DNA of 64,000 nucleotides from a candidate division KSB1 bacterium (lineage in GTDB: Bacteria > Zhuqueibacterota > Zhuqueibacteria > Thermofontimicrobiales > Thermofontimicrobiaceae). The notes below the pieces were generated by a model that was given only the letters and a program-made list of their open reading frames with translations, was not told the origin of the DNA and did no database searches. Made by a program: the position numbers and the translations under genes. Numbering within the stretch: position 1 is the stretch's first letter; each line of letters begins with the position of its first letter. The stretch is taken from positions 62,001-126,000 of the forward strand of contig JAPDPQ010000013.1 in assembly GCA_034506395.1 (NCBI GenBank), read 5' to 3'. Positions 45,778-55,313 of this stretch are shown here, in pieces.

Positions 45778-46524
45778 ATGGAACAAGCGGATTTAAAAAA
45801 TTGGGCGTTTGCTGCTATTTTCGATATGGACGGAGTAATCGTTGATAGCAATCCAACGCATAAGATTGCTCTGCGCCAATTTTGTGAGCAGCACGGCTAC
45901 TTTTTAACGGATGAGGAATTGAAAACGAAGGTGTATGGTCGAGCCAATAAGAATTGGTTGCCCGAGATTTTCGGGGATCGTTTAACCCCGGGGCAATATA
46001 AAAAACTGGCAGATGAAAAAGAGGCATTATTCAGGGAATTATATGCACCAATCATCCAGCCGCTCCCAGGCCTCATCGCATTTCTTGAAATGTTGCAGCA
46101 GAACCAGATACCGATGGCGCTGGCGTCCTCGGCTCCTCCTAAAAACGTGCAATTCACGCTGGAAAAGACCGGGACGAACAAGTACTTCTCCATCGTTTTC
46201 GATGAAACTTCGATCCAACAGGGCAAGCCAGACCCTGAGATCTACTTGAAAACGGCTGAGCGATTGGGTATGCCAACCCATCGGTGTGTGGTGTTCGAGG
46301 ATTCCCTGGCTGGTATCGAAGCAGCAAGACGCGCGGGCTGCCGCGTCATTGGCCTCACCACAACACATCCACGGTCAGAATTACACGGAACAGACTTGGT
46401 GATTGACAATTTCGAGGGCTTGGATTTGCCTGCACTCACCGCTTGTTTTGAAAATCTGGGCTCAAAAACTGAATTCACAAATCAACGAACATCTTTATCC
46501 TCAGCGAAAAAGATGCTTTCTTAG
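45778..46524 (+). CDS. HAD-family sugar phosphatase / beta-phosphoglucomutase-like protein
   Basis: HAD motif I FDMDGVIVDS (about residues 15-24), a helical cap typical of the beta-phosphoglucomutase branch, motif II ALASSAPPKN, motif III lysine in QQGKPDPEIYL, and motif IV VVFEDSLAGIEAARRAG. The enzyme is cytoplasmic and acts on small sugar phosphates, either by hydrolysis or by 1-to-6 phosphate transfer. The 248-residue size is slightly above the family norm because of a C-terminal tail. It lies 85 bp after the sialidase-like gene and may process sugars released by the neighbouring secreted enzymes. Confidence 0.88.
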   Translation: MEQADLKNWAFAAIFDMDGVIVDSNPTHKIALRQFCEQHGYFLTDEELKTKVYGRANKNWLPEIFGDRLTPGQYKKLADEKEALFRELYAPIIQPLPGLIAFLEMLQQNQIPMALASSAPPKNVQFTLEKTGTNKYFSIVFDETSIQQGKPDPEIYLKTAERLGMPTHRCVVFEDSLAGIEAARRAGCRVIGLTTTHPRSELHGTDLVIDNFEGLDLPALTACFENLGSKTEFTNQRTSLSSAKKMLS

Positions 46525-46668
46525 CGATGCCCATCTCAGGATCATTGAAGCAATCGAATCTCTTCAACAATGATCCAATATGAAAATCATGCAGGTTCAA
46601 TTTAGAAAATCAAGTCGAAAATCTGGATTCATCGATAATCATAAAATCATATGATCGAAAGGAAGAAC

Positions 46669-47004
46669 ATGAAGACACATATTCGCAATCATGAGGTACC
46701 AGTTGAAGAAGTGCTCCCTGGAATGCGGCGCCAAATTTTGGGCTACGATACGGATCTCATGCTGGTCAGAGTGACGTTTGATCGAGACGTGATTGCTCCC
46801 TGGCATAGCCATCCCCATCAGCAGGTCTCCTATATCGAAAGTGGAGCTTTTGAGGTCGAAATCGGCGATCAGAAAGAGCTGTTGCGAGCTGGCGATAGCT
46901 TTGTCATCCCCTCTCATATTGGTCACAGCGCGAAGTGCATCGAGCCCGGGGTAATCATCGATACATTTTCTCCTGCGAGAGAGGATTTTTTGAAGAAAAG
47001 CTGA
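46669..47004 (+). CDS. Small cupin-domain protein
   Basis: A single cupin of about 112 residues. Motif 1 is APWHSHPHQQVSYIESGAFEVEIG, with the metal-ligand His, His and Gln/Glu pattern; motif 2 is LRAGDSFVIPSHIGHSAKCIEPG, with His. Such single-domain cupins bind sugars or act as isomerases (for example on uronates) or dioxygenases; the sequence does not decide which. ATG 46669 has AGGAAG just upstream, whereas ATG 46651 has none. It comes 144 bp after the HAD gene; the 286-bp gap after it (47005-47290) shows no clear feature. Confidence 0.82.
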   Translation: MKTHIRNHEVPVEEVLPGMRRQILGYDTDLMLVRVTFDRDVIAPWHSHPHQQVSYIESGAFEVEIGDQKELLRAGDSFVIPSHIGHSAKCIEPGVIIDTFSPAREDFLKKS

Positions 47005-47290
47005 TTGAATCAGCCGTTAGATGGATTTTTGCATGATCTATTTGGCAAGGAAATCGCTTTTGCGAAATGAAGCCCTGTCAAGAAAAAATATTGCTTTTGA
47101 TGAAATTTTCTTCTATATTGACAGCGCCAATAACAAAAATGGCTTGCCTGCCATTGACAGATAGATTGCGGATTAACGATAAAAAAGAATTTCACTATCA
47201 GGATCTGCTGGCTATTAGTGGCCCAAATAAAGTTTCGGTTCAATCGCAAACCGATAAAAAGGTGCACAAATCGATTTCGGAGGGGAAATC

Positions 47291-48730
47291 ATGTCGAGAC
47301 GATCGCTGACGTTGGGGCTCATTGGCGTTTGCCTGATCTTTTGGTTCAGCGGAATTTATGCTCAGCTTCCAGATAAGTTTCAACGGCTCATTGAACAGGG
47401 GGAATTTGACGCCGCACAGCAATTGATGCGGTTGGAGTTGGCGAACAATTTGAACCTGGGGCCGCTCCAAAGGTTAGCCATCGCTTTTGAGATCGAGCGC
47501 CTGGATCGAATTCGAAAAGATTTTACAAAGACACAAAAGGAAGTCATCTTAGAAATTCAGCGCTATGTTCCCAATGTAAAGGAATCCGATCTGCTGCGAT
47601 GGGAGCAAGAACGATCGCTGGAATTTCGGATCATCGATGGCAATAAGCGATATTTCAACAATGCCGTGCCCAATCTATTCCGCATTGATAAAAACCTGAA
47701 AGAGATCAAGCGGAAGCAGGATGGGACTCCAGCGCCCCGACGCTACAATCGGCTGGAAGATGTGAGAAATATCATCCAGACATCGCTGCGGACAGGCAAA
47801 AAATACGTTAATCCAGTACGCGCGCGCGTGACGTATACGCTAACGCTGAATAAGAATGCAGTTCCTGAGGGGAAAGTGGTTCGTTGCTGGTTGCCCTTCC
47901 CAAGGGAGATCCCAGGCCGGCAGACCGATGTGAAATTGATATCCTGCTTTCCCGAACAAAATATCGTCGCGCCGAATGATGGCTATTTGCAGCGAACAAT
48001 CTACTTAGAACAACCATCGGCTGGGGCGAATGAAACCAAATTTCAGGTGGTCTTTGAATTCACCAATTACGCCGTCTATCAACCGATCGATCCGAAGCAA
48101 GTTAGGCAAGCGCCGCTAACTCCGGAATTAGCACCTTATCTTTCTGAGCGGCCGCCCCACATCGTTTTCTCAGAAGATCTAAAGCAGCTATCTCGACAAA
48201 TCGTGGGCAACGAGACCAATCCTTATTTCATCGCCCGAAGAATTTTCAAATATATTCATGACAACATCCCCTGGGCGTCGGCTCGAGAGTACTCCACGCT
48301 GGAAAATATTTCTGAGTATGTCTATCAGAATCGTCATTGCGATTGTGGGATGCATCAGATCTTTTTTATGACGCTCTGTCGCATGAACGGCATTCCCACC
48401 CGATGGCAATCGGGCTGGACCACCGATCTAGATTACCACGGCATGCATGATTGGGGTGAGATCTATTTTGAGCCCTATGGCTGGCTGCCAGTTGATTCCG
48501 ATGTGGGGCTGCTGGACTCCAGCAACGAGTCAGAACGATGGTTCTATCTGGGAGGTATGGACGCCTATCGGCTCATCATTAACGATGATTATGCGCAACA
48601 TCTTTACCCAGCCAAGATCCATTTTCGCTCTGAGACATTGGACTTTCAACGCGGTGAGGTGGAATGGGAAGGTGGCAACCTCTATTTCGATCAGTGGGAC
48701 TGGGATTATGAGGTCGAATTGCTTCAATAG
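47291..48730 (+). CDS. Secreted transglutaminase-like protein
   Basis: A signal peptide (LTLGLIGVCLIFWFSGIYA) is followed by a 150-residue N-terminal region without known domain, a beta-rich central part (RVTYTLTLNKNAVPEGKVVRCWLPFPRE), and a transglutaminase core at about 310-430. The core has IHDNIPWAS, the cysteine block NRHCDCGMHQIFFMTLCRMNGIPTRW, the histidine in YHGMHDWGEIYF and the aspartate in WLPVDSDVG, so the Cys-His-Asp triad is complete. Activity could be peptide cross-linking or, as in many bacterial members, hydrolysis of amide or peptide bonds. GGAGGGG precedes the ATG. Confidence 0.88.
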   Translation: MSRRSLTLGLIGVCLIFWFSGIYAQLPDKFQRLIEQGEFDAAQQLMRLELANNLNLGPLQRLAIAFEIERLDRIRKDFTKTQKEVILEIQRYVPNVKESDLLRWEQERSLEFRIIDGNKRYFNNAVPNLFRIDKNLKEIKRKQDGTPAPRRYNRLEDVRNIIQTSLRTGKKYVNPVRARVTYTLTLNKNAVPEGKVVRCWLPFPREIPGRQTDVKLISCFPEQNIVAPNDGYLQRTIYLEQPSAGANETKFQVVFEFTNYAVYQPIDPKQVRQAPLTPELAPYLSERPPHIVFSEDLKQLSRQIVGNETNPYFIARRIFKYIHDNIPWASAREYSTLENISEYVYQNRHCDCGMHQIFFMTLCRMNGIPTRWQSGWTTDLDYHGMHDWGEIYFEPYGWLPVDSDVGLLDSSNESERWFYLGGMDAYRLIINDDYAQHLYPAKIHFRSETLDFQRGEVEWEGGNLYFDQWDWDYEVELLQ

Positions 48731-48788
48731 AACGGATTGGAAGTTGCAAGCGTTAATATAGCTTGGCGCTGTCTACCAGTAATGGGTT

Positions 48789-48818
48789 TTGACTTTTTTA
48801 TCGGTGAATCGCTATGAT
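48789..48818 (+). promoter_or_regulatory. Predicted promoter of the AMP nucleosidase gene
   Basis: TTGACT (48789-48794), 18-bp spacer, TATGAT (48813-48818), 28 bp before the ATG. Confidence 0.6.
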
Positions 48819-48846
48819 AATTTTATGCATTGCTTGATCAAACATC

Positions 48847-49620
48847 ATGATAGATCGCATCGAAATTGCTAAAAATTGGCTTCCTCGCTATACCGGGATG
48901 CCATTAAATCAGTTTGGCGAATACATTCTGCTGACAAACTTTAGCTATTACATCAAAAACTTTGCCGAGAAATTCCATTGTGATATCTATGGTGAAAATA
49001 AGCCGATGCAAGCGGCCACCAATAGCAGTGGACTGACCATTATCAATTTTGGGATCGGTTCGGCCAATGCAGCAACGATTATGGACCTATTAGTTGCGGT
49101 GCGGCCGAAGGGGGTATTGTTCCTTGGCAAATGCGGCGGCCTGAAAAAGTCGACCGAGCTAGGGCATTTCATTTTACCCATCGCTGCCATTCGTGGGGAA
49201 GGGACAAGCCTCGACTATTTTCCTCCAGAAGTGCCCGCGCTCCCATCGTTTAAACTTCATAAATTCGTCTCAGAAAAAATTATTAGCCATGGTTATGAAT
49301 ATCGCACTGGAGTGGTCTATACCACCAATCGCCGCGTCTGGGAACACGATCTGGAATTTCATAAGCGACTGAAGCAAATGACCTGCATAGCGATCGACAT
49401 GGAAACTGCTACCATCTTCATCGTGGGACATCACAATGAGATCTCTCGGGGCGCACTTCTGTTGGTATCCGATGTGCCAATCACACCAGAGGGAGTGAAA
49501 ACCGAAGAATCGGATCAAAAGGTTACTGAACGATGGTCACGGGTTCATCTGGAGATCGGTATCGAAGCCATGACTGAAATCGGCGAAAAAGGCGAGCCGA
49601 TCAAACATTTTCGTTATTGA
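48847..49620 (+). CDS. amn: AMP nucleosidase, short form
   Basis: Member of the nucleoside-phosphorylase superfamily close to AMP nucleosidase, which hydrolyses AMP to adenine and ribose-5-phosphate. Visible are the start LPRYTGMPLNQFGEYILLTNF, the block GSANAATIMDLL...VLFLGKCGGL, GHFILPIAAIRGEGTSLDYFPPEVPALPSF, and the base-site block AIDMETATIFIVGHHNEI; LLLVSDVPITPEGVKTEESD is specific to this family. At 257 residues it lacks the long N-terminal domain of the E. coli enzyme, as is common outside Proteobacteria. Confidence 0.9.
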   Translation: MIDRIEIAKNWLPRYTGMPLNQFGEYILLTNFSYYIKNFAEKFHCDIYGENKPMQAATNSSGLTIINFGIGSANAATIMDLLVAVRPKGVLFLGKCGGLKKSTELGHFILPIAAIRGEGTSLDYFPPEVPALPSFKLHKFVSEKIISHGYEYRTGVVYTTNRRVWEHDLEFHKRLKQMTCIAIDMETATIFIVGHHNEISRGALLLVSDVPITPEGVKTEESDQKVTERWSRVHLEIGIEAMTEIGEKGEPIKHFRY

Positions 49621-49684
49621 TCCGTACCTTATAGCAGACCAATTGATACTGGCGATCATGATCGCGCTATACGACGGAGGCGGT

Positions 49685-50623
49685 ATGACAATTCAATATT
49701 TGGCACCATTCTCTCGGGCCTGGGAGCGGATGGTCAGCGCCCTGTTCCGACCCTTTGATCTGGGCAAATGGCTAACGGTGGGATTCACTGCTTTCTTGGC
49801 TGAATTGATGGGCAACCAAGGAGGCGCAAGTGGCAGGTTTCCCACTGGCAGACGGATTTATGGGGACAGCGACCTTGACGAGTTATTTGATTTTCCCAGT
49901 ATTGCATGGCATTGGTTGCAAGATCACCCCGACTGGCTGATGCTTAGCATTTTTGCTCTGGGCGCAATCATCGCCTTGGTCATTGTATTCACCTGGCTCA
50001 GCTCGCGAGGCAAGTTCATGTTTTTGGATAATGTGGTCCATAATCGCTCGAAAGTGACGCAGCCATGGCACGAATTCAAAGAGCAGGCTAACTCGCTGTT
50101 CGTCTGGCGCATCGGTTTCGGGCTGGTCGTATTTGTAACGGGTCTTTTATTCGTCATCCAGGCGTTTATCATCGCCAAAGATATTTACTTCCGCGGCTTT
50201 GAATTAGAATTCCTCGGCCCAATCATCGGCATGGCGGTGTTGATCCTCTTGGTTGCTGTGGTGGCCGGCTACATTTTGGCATTCCTGAACAATTTCGTTA
50301 TCCCCATTATGTATAAAAATCGCATCCAAACCAATTCAGCATGGCGGATCTTTCTCTCCTTTTTTTCAAAATATTGGGGAAATTTTGTATTGTTTGGAAT
50401 CGTTCTGTTCCTGCTTCGTATTGCTGCTGTTATTGTCGTGTTCACGGCAGGCTTACTGAGCTGCTGCATTGGCTTGGTGTTGATCGTTATCCCTTATGTC
50501 GGTTCGGTGATCCTATTACCGATCTCTTACACGTTCCGGGGCTTTGGGCCCGAATTCCTGGCGCAATTCGGAGAGCAGCTTGACATCTTCCCATGCAAAA
50601 TGGATGCAACTGCCGCGAGTTGA
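49685..50623 (+). CDS. Multi-pass membrane protein, unknown function
   Basis: Not assigned. ATG 49685 with a GGAGG four bases upstream is preferred over the upstream frame start at 49643. It opens with APFSRAWERMVSALFRPFDLGKWLTVGFTAFLAE, a Gly/Arg-rich loop, and five or six hydrophobic helices thereafter (including LMLSIFALGAIIALVIVFTWL, IGFGLVVFVTGLLFVIQAFI, LEFLGPIIGMAVLILLVAVVAGYILAF and a C-terminal pair with CCIGLVLIVIPYVG). The layout resembles DUF4013 and glycerophosphodiesterase membrane-domain proteins, without proof. A DUF2752 gene follows after 63 bp, so the two may be co-expressed. Confidence 0.75.
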   Translation: MTIQYLAPFSRAWERMVSALFRPFDLGKWLTVGFTAFLAELMGNQGGASGRFPTGRRIYGDSDLDELFDFPSIAWHWLQDHPDWLMLSIFALGAIIALVIVFTWLSSRGKFMFLDNVVHNRSKVTQPWHEFKEQANSLFVWRIGFGLVVFVTGLLFVIQAFIIAKDIYFRGFELEFLGPIIGMAVLILLVAVVAGYILAFLNNFVIPIMYKNRIQTNSAWRIFLSFFSKYWGNFVLFGIVLFLLRIAAVIVVFTAGLLSCCIGLVLIVIPYVGSVILLPISYTFRGFGPEFLAQFGEQLDIFPCKMDATAAS

Positions 50624-50686
50624 CGAAATCAAAATTAAGAGCGCCAGAGAACCGATCTTTTCATTTAAGAGCAGGAATCAGTTCGG

Positions 50687-51145
50687 ATGCACAACGGCGT
50701 AAAAAAGATCATACCGTCAAGAAAACGAACCATAATGCCCCCCCGAGCGGACAAGCGGCTTACCGCATCGCAATTGCTCAATAGGGCGTTGATCTGTACC
50801 TGCCTTGGGTTAATTCTCTTGGTATCGCTGGTGTGGAATCCAGGAGAAACCCGCTTGTTCTCCTGCTATTTTCGCGAGCTCACTGGGTATCCATGTCCAA
50901 GCTGTGGATTGACGCGGTCGTTTCACGCCATAGCGCATCTTGAATTTCAGCAAGCTGTGAAATTCCACCCCATGGGGCTGATCCTTTATGCCACCTTGCT
51001 GCTATTTCTATTCATCACCCTGATGGAAATTATTTTGAAAAGAGCGATTCGCGTTGTCATGCCAGTTTGGATGAAAATAACAGCTTTTGGTGGAGTGTTT
51101 GCTTTTTGGGCAGTCTGGTGGATCATCGAGATATTTCGTTCATAG
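50687..51145 (+). CDS. DUF2752 membrane protein
   Basis: The signature CYFRELTGYPCPSCGLTRSFHAIAHLEFQQAVKFHPMG is the DUF2752 core (PCPxCGLTR motif with two cysteines). It is flanked by a membrane helix at about 30-50 and two more toward the C-terminus. The function of the family is not known; the cysteines may bind metal or form a disulfide. The 152-residue size is usual. It lies 63 bp after a membrane-protein gene. Internal ATGs downstream of 50687 (for instance codon 18) are possible alternative starts. Confidence 0.85.
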   Translation: MHNGVKKIIPSRKRTIMPPRADKRLTASQLLNRALICTCLGLILLVSLVWNPGETRLFSCYFRELTGYPCPSCGLTRSFHAIAHLEFQQAVKFHPMGLILYATLLLFLFITLMEIILKRAIRVVMPVWMKITAFGGVFAFWAVWWIIEIFRS

Positions 51146-51329
51146 AGTGAAACCCGAGACCGGGAGGACCGATCTTTGGCTCCCAAATTTTGCAACCTAA
51201 TAGTTCTTCGAACGGATAGCAATTTCATTAATTCGATCTGGATCGTTACAAGGTAGCTTTCGTCATTGCTTCCTGTGCAACGATTATCAGACAGCAAACG
51301 ATCTCATTTTCGAGCAAAGAGGAATCTCA

Positions 51330-52613
51330 ATGGCAGAATTAGACCTCGACTTTGTGCGGCGACAATTTCCCTCCTTCCAGCATCCTGAAACCAGCCAATG
51401 GATCTATGCCGAAAACGCTGGGGGCACCTATGTTCCGAGATCAGTAATTGATCGTCTGTCCCAATTCATGATCGAATCAAAAGTGCAGCCATACGGACAA
51501 TATCTCATGTCGAAAAAGGCGACAGAAGCGATCGAGCAAGGCACGGTGAAAATGGCTGAATTGATCAATGCCGATCCAGCGGAAGTGGTGATTGGACATT
51601 GTACGACTATGAATTTCACCATGCTGGCCCACGCGCTGCGAAACTGGTTTCAGCCTGGAGACGAAGTGATTGTCACGGATCAAGAGCACGAGGCGAATTC
51701 CACCCCTTGGCGACGATTAGCCCAATCCGGAGTGAACATCGTTGAATGGAAAATGAATCCTCGGACTTCGGAATTGGAGTTGGATGAATTGGCAAGATTG
51801 CTATCGCATAAGACCAAATTGGTCTGCGTGAATCACAGTTCCAACGTTGTCGGCTCGGTAAATGATATTGCGACCATTGCGGCGCTGGTTCACGACCATG
51901 GTGGACTGATTTTGGTCGATGGCGTTTCTTATGCGCCCCACCATGCTGTAGATGTGAAAGCCTTAGGGGTCGATTTTTACGGTTTGAGTCTCTACAAAGT
52001 ATTCGGTCCGCATCTGGGATTGCTGTTCGTGAAAAAGGACCATCACGGGTTGCTCTCCAACCAATCGCTGGAGTTTCAGCCGCAACAATATGCCAAAATG
52101 ACCGCTCCTGGTGCTCCCAATTATTTGCGCATCGCGCTGAATCCAGGGGGAGTCAATCATGAAGAGGGGGCTTGCGTGGCCGGCATTACCGATTATTTCG
52201 ATGCGATCTATCAGCATCATTATCTTTATCCAGAACCGGACCAGTTTGCAAGAGTCAAAAAGGTTTTTGAACTCATCGAAGCTCATGAGAGCCATCTATC
52301 AAGCATATTTCTGGACTTTGTAAAATCACATTCGCAGATCAAATTGATCGGAAAAACCGAGGCTGATACGACCAAGCGGCAACCGACCTTTTCGTTCACC
52401 ATATCGGGTTCGCGGTCCAATCGCGATTGGGTAGCGGAGTTCGCAAATCAGAAAATCGCCATCCAGAGCGGCTGTTTTTATGCCTGGCGTTGTATCAAGG
52501 CATTGGGTCTCAAAACAGAGAGTGGAGTTATTCGCGTCAGCTTAGTGCATTATAACACTGAACAAGAAGTGACCGCTTTATGCTCCAGCTTCGAGAAAAT
52601 AATTAATCGATAA
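51330..52613 (+). CDS. Cysteine-desulfurase-like class V aminotransferase
   Basis: Fold-type I PLP enzyme. The residues around the cofactor are readable: TMNFTMLAHALRNWF (phosphate site), DQEHEANSTPWRRL, VNHSSNVVGSVNDI, ILVDGVSYAPHHAVDVKALGVDFYGLSLYKVFGPHLGLLF with the PLP lysine in SLYKVFG. It belongs to the SufS/CsdA-like branch of desulfurases. The usual active-site cysteine loop region reads KIAIQSGCFYAWRC and carries a Cys. No SufE, SufBCD or IscU gene is nearby, so a role in Fe-S assembly is not supported by context. AGAGGA precedes ATG 51330. Confidence 0.88.
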   Translation: MAELDLDFVRRQFPSFQHPETSQWIYAENAGGTYVPRSVIDRLSQFMIESKVQPYGQYLMSKKATEAIEQGTVKMAELINADPAEVVIGHCTTMNFTMLAHALRNWFQPGDEVIVTDQEHEANSTPWRRLAQSGVNIVEWKMNPRTSELELDELARLLSHKTKLVCVNHSSNVVGSVNDIATIAALVHDHGGLILVDGVSYAPHHAVDVKALGVDFYGLSLYKVFGPHLGLLFVKKDHHGLLSNQSLEFQPQQYAKMTAPGAPNYLRIALNPGGVNHEEGACVAGITDYFDAIYQHHYLYPEPDQFARVKKVFELIEAHESHLSSIFLDFVKSHSQIKLIGKTEADTTKRQPTFSFTISGSRSNRDWVAEFANQKIAIQSGCFYAWRCIKALGLKTESGVIRVSLVHYNTEQEVTALCSSFEKIINR

Positions 52614-52743
52614 GTGGTCTTCCATTTTGTTGTTGAAAGCAAATTTTGATTGTTAGGCGATTAGCAGAGATGCTCTTCATTTTACAATCTGATTGATGCC
52701 TTGAATATGTCCAATCAATTAACATTTGAGGCCAAGGAGACCA

Positions 52744-53475
52744 ATGCGGATATTCATTTTATTGGTGTTGGCGATCGCTCCTTCTATTGTTTTAGTCTAT
52801 TATTTCTATCAGCAGGATAAAAAAAAGCCGGAACCAAAACGGCTAATATTAAAAATATTCGGCCTGGGCTTTGCATTTACTTTGCCAGCGATATTGATTG
52901 AGATGCAGTTTGATCGGCTGTTCCGAATGGTGGCGTATGGGACATGGGTTCATGACTTGCTCAAAGCTTTTATTGTTGCGGCATTAGTTGAAGAAGTGCT
53001 AAAATTATTGGTGGTGCTACGTTTCGCTTATCGGCATGTCGATTTTGATGAAGTGATGGATGGCATCGTCTATGCTGTAGTTGCAAGCCTGGGTTTTGCC
53101 TGTCTGGAAAATGTCATTTATGCGATGGAATGCGGCCTGGGGATCATCATGGTCCGTGGGATTACCGCCGTTCCCATGCATGCCGTAGCTTCGGGCATGA
53201 TGGGATATTACATCGGCAAGGCAAAATTTTCCCTCACGAGTTCGAAGGCAAAAAGGTTGATTGGCAAAGGCCTTTGCATGGCGATTTTATTTCATGGTGT
53301 TTATGATCTTTTTATCTTTGCTTCGCCCAGAATTGGCAATGCTCTGGCTTTGGGGGTTTTTCCATGGATTCTCATCGTTTTTGTTAAACTGAAACAGAAA
53401 ATTAAATTTGCCATTAGCGAAGATTTTCATGCTGGTCGACATTCTAATTCACCTGCTATATCGCAGAATTCTTGA
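52744..53475 (+). CDS. PrsW-family intramembrane metalloprotease
   Basis: Seven to eight membrane helices and the three PrsW motifs: EEVLKLLVV (EExxK), GFACLENVIY (with the motif Glu), and HAVASGMMGYYIGKA plus FHGVYD (histidines and Asp). PrsW in Bacillus starts the cleavage of an anti-sigma factor; other members process membrane proteins of unknown identity. ATG 52744 with AAGGAGA upstream is preferred to TTG 52726. No anti-sigma factor or sigma gene lies nearby. The mla promoter follows 100 bp after its stop. Confidence 0.85.
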   Translation: MRIFILLVLAIAPSIVLVYYFYQQDKKKPEPKRLILKIFGLGFAFTLPAILIEMQFDRLFRMVAYGTWVHDLLKAFIVAALVEEVLKLLVVLRFAYRHVDFDEVMDGIVYAVVASLGFACLENVIYAMECGLGIIMVRGITAVPMHAVASGMMGYYIGKAKFSLTSSKAKRLIGKGLCMAILFHGVYDLFIFASPRIGNALALGVFPWILIVFVKLKQKIKFAISEDFHAGRHSNSPAISQNS

Positions 53476-53575
53476 TCCTCTGTCTATCGGACTGAATCCA
53501 TTCGTCTTGTCACTTATTCTCAGCTATTTCGTCGTAGATCTATCCCAAAAGAGCAGGGCCGATCGAAACAACTGC

Positions 53576-53604
53576 TTGACATTGTACCGCAAAGTTTGTA
53601 TATT
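53576..53604 (+). promoter_or_regulatory. Predicted strong promoter of the mla operon
   Basis: TTGACA (53576-53581), 17-bp spacer, TATATT (53599-53604), 56 bp before the mlaD ATG. It is the closest to consensus of the promoters read here. Confidence 0.82.
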
Positions 53605-53660
53605 TAGCGAAATTTGCCATAAGCACCAATGCCAATTTTCTCCAACTCAGGATAACGACC

Positions 53661-54632
53661 ATGGTCTCTCGATCTCAGAAAATCCGGCTGGGTGTTTTTT
53701 TAGCCCTATCATTGACCGTTCTCATCAGCGCAATTGCCATTATCACTGGCAGTCGCTTGCTAAAAAAACGGGCGGTCTATTATATTCGCTTTAAAGAGAT
53801 GTCGCTCACGGGACTGGAAATCGGATCGCCAGTCAAATATCGGGGATTGCGGATCGGCCGCATCGATGACATGTATATCGATCCGGAGGATGTCACGTCC
53901 ATCATCGTGAAGATCTCCATCGATCCCAAAACGCCGATCAAAGAGGATAACGAGGCGGTGATCGATTATCTCAGCATTGCTGCTGGCCTGAAAATGATTG
54001 AAATCCAGGGCGGCAGCAACGAATCAAAACGCCTGCCGCCCAACTCATTTATCAAAGCTGGGCAATCGCTGGTGGACACCATCACTGGCAAAGCAGAGGT
54101 GATTACCGAAAAACTGGAGCTGATCCTGAATAACCTTGCGGAACTGACCGGGCCAAAGCATCAGCGGCAATTCATTCAATTGATCGAAAGCACCAGTGGT
54201 ACTATGACCAGCATCAAGACATTATTGGACACCAATCGGGTGAACATCCATCATACGCTTGAAAATTTGGCACAAATTACCCGATCGCTGGACACGCTGA
54301 TGGTGACCTCCAACCTAGTGCTAAATGATATTCAACGCATCACTGGCTCTCCCCAATTGCAGACCACAATGGCAAACGTGGAGAAGATCTCCACCGAGCT
54401 GGAACAGGCAGATCTGGGGGACCTGATCAAAAAATTAGCTGCCGCGGTGGAACAAACTAATCGGACCTTCACCCATCTGGATCTGACCCTACTGAAAAGC
54501 CGACATGATATCCTCAGTTCGACTGAGATCCTTCGGGAAAGCCTGGAGTACTTCAACGAGTTTACCCGGCTGATCAGTGAAAACCCATCGCTCTTACTGA
54601 GAAGCTCACAACGAGGAGAGATCCGAGAATGA
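53661..54632 (+). CDS. mlaD: MlaD/MCE-domain substrate-binding protein
   Basis: An N-terminal membrane anchor (IRLGVFLALSLTVLISAIAIITGS) is followed by the MCE domain at about 38-115 (YYIRFKEMSLTGLEIGSPVKYRGLRIGRIDDMYI). A helical, partly coiled-coil C-terminal half continues to the end. MlaD proteins form periplasmic hexamers attached to the MlaFE transporter and carry phospholipids between the membranes. The long C-terminal helical tail is typical of single-MCE proteins that build a tube. The stop overlaps the next ATG by four bases (ATGA at 54629-54632). Confidence 0.93.
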   Translation: MVSRSQKIRLGVFLALSLTVLISAIAIITGSRLLKKRAVYYIRFKEMSLTGLEIGSPVKYRGLRIGRIDDMYIDPEDVTSIIVKISIDPKTPIKEDNEAVIDYLSIAAGLKMIEIQGGSNESKRLPPNSFIKAGQSLVDTITGKAEVITEKLELILNNLAELTGPKHQRQFIQLIESTSGTMTSIKTLLDTNRVNIHHTLENLAQITRSLDTLMVTSNLVLNDIQRITGSPQLQTTMANVEKISTELEQADLGDLIKKLAAAVEQTNRTFTHLDLTLLKSRHDILSSTEILRESLEYFNEFTRLISENPSLLLRSSQRGEIRE

Positions 54633-55291
54633 TGCCTCTGAACCGACCGCTACGAATTTTTCACCTATTTGGACTTCTCCTATTTGGTGCCGCAAGTTTC
54701 ATCCTTCAGTCCTGCGCCACCAAAACGATTCAGCCTAGATATTACATCTTGGATTACCAGCCGGTGCTGCGCGATAGCAGCCTGATGGTCCCACAACCCT
54801 TTCCTTACAAAGTTCAGGTGCAAACCATGAAGATACCCCGCACCTTTGATCGGGTGAGCATTGTGGTACGCTATTCTGCCCATCGGCTCGACTATTATCG
54901 TTATAATCTCTGGGCAATTCGCCCGCAAATTATCATTTCCGATCTTATTGCCGATCACATCGCCAAATTCAACATCTTCAGGAAATGTCAGCGCGAGTTT
55001 CTTGAAGAACGCCCAGATTTTGAGATCGTGGGCACGATTATGGCGATCGAAAAATTTGAGCATCCCCAATACACCGCTGCGCATCTGGCCCTGAAACTCT
55101 ATCTCAGAACTTTTGATGGCTATGAAAACCTGCTGGTTCATGAATTCGATCGTATCGAGGAAATGCCCGTGTTTCAAATGGAACTCTTCGCTCAAAAACT
55201 GAGCGACATTTTGGAAGAGGAAGTGAACAATTTTATCCGAAAAATCATTGCCTATTTCAATCAATCATATCCCGCACCAAAAGACCATTAA
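54629..55291 (+). CDS. ABC-transport auxiliary lipoprotein (PqiC/ABC_trans_aux type)
   Basis: A signal peptide ends in FILQSC, an acceptable lipobox with Cys at about residue 34. The following ATKTIQPRYYILDYQPVLRDSS is the start of the auxiliary domain (Pfam ABC_trans_aux). The rest (RVSIVVRYSAHRLDYYRYNLWAIRPQIIISDLIADHI) matches its core. These outer-membrane lipoproteins accompany MCE transporters. It lies inside the mla operon, overlapping mlaD by four bases; the next ATG (55314) is 22 bases after its stop. Confidence 0.85.
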   Translation: MMPLNRPLRIFHLFGLLLFGAASFILQSCATKTIQPRYYILDYQPVLRDSSLMVPQPFPYKVQVQTMKIPRTFDRVSIVVRYSAHRLDYYRYNLWAIRPQIIISDLIADHIAKFNIFRKCQREFLEERPDFEIVGTIMAIEKFEHPQYTAAHLALKLYLRTFDGYENLLVHEFDRIEEMPVFQMELFAQKLSDILEEEVNNFIRKIIAYFNQSYPAPKDH

Positions 55292-55313
55292 CACCTTAGA
55301 TTGGCTTGAACCA

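Noticed and set aside
47118..47150. TTGACA-type promoter before the transglutaminase gene
   Set aside because: No -10 box is found at 16-18 bp.
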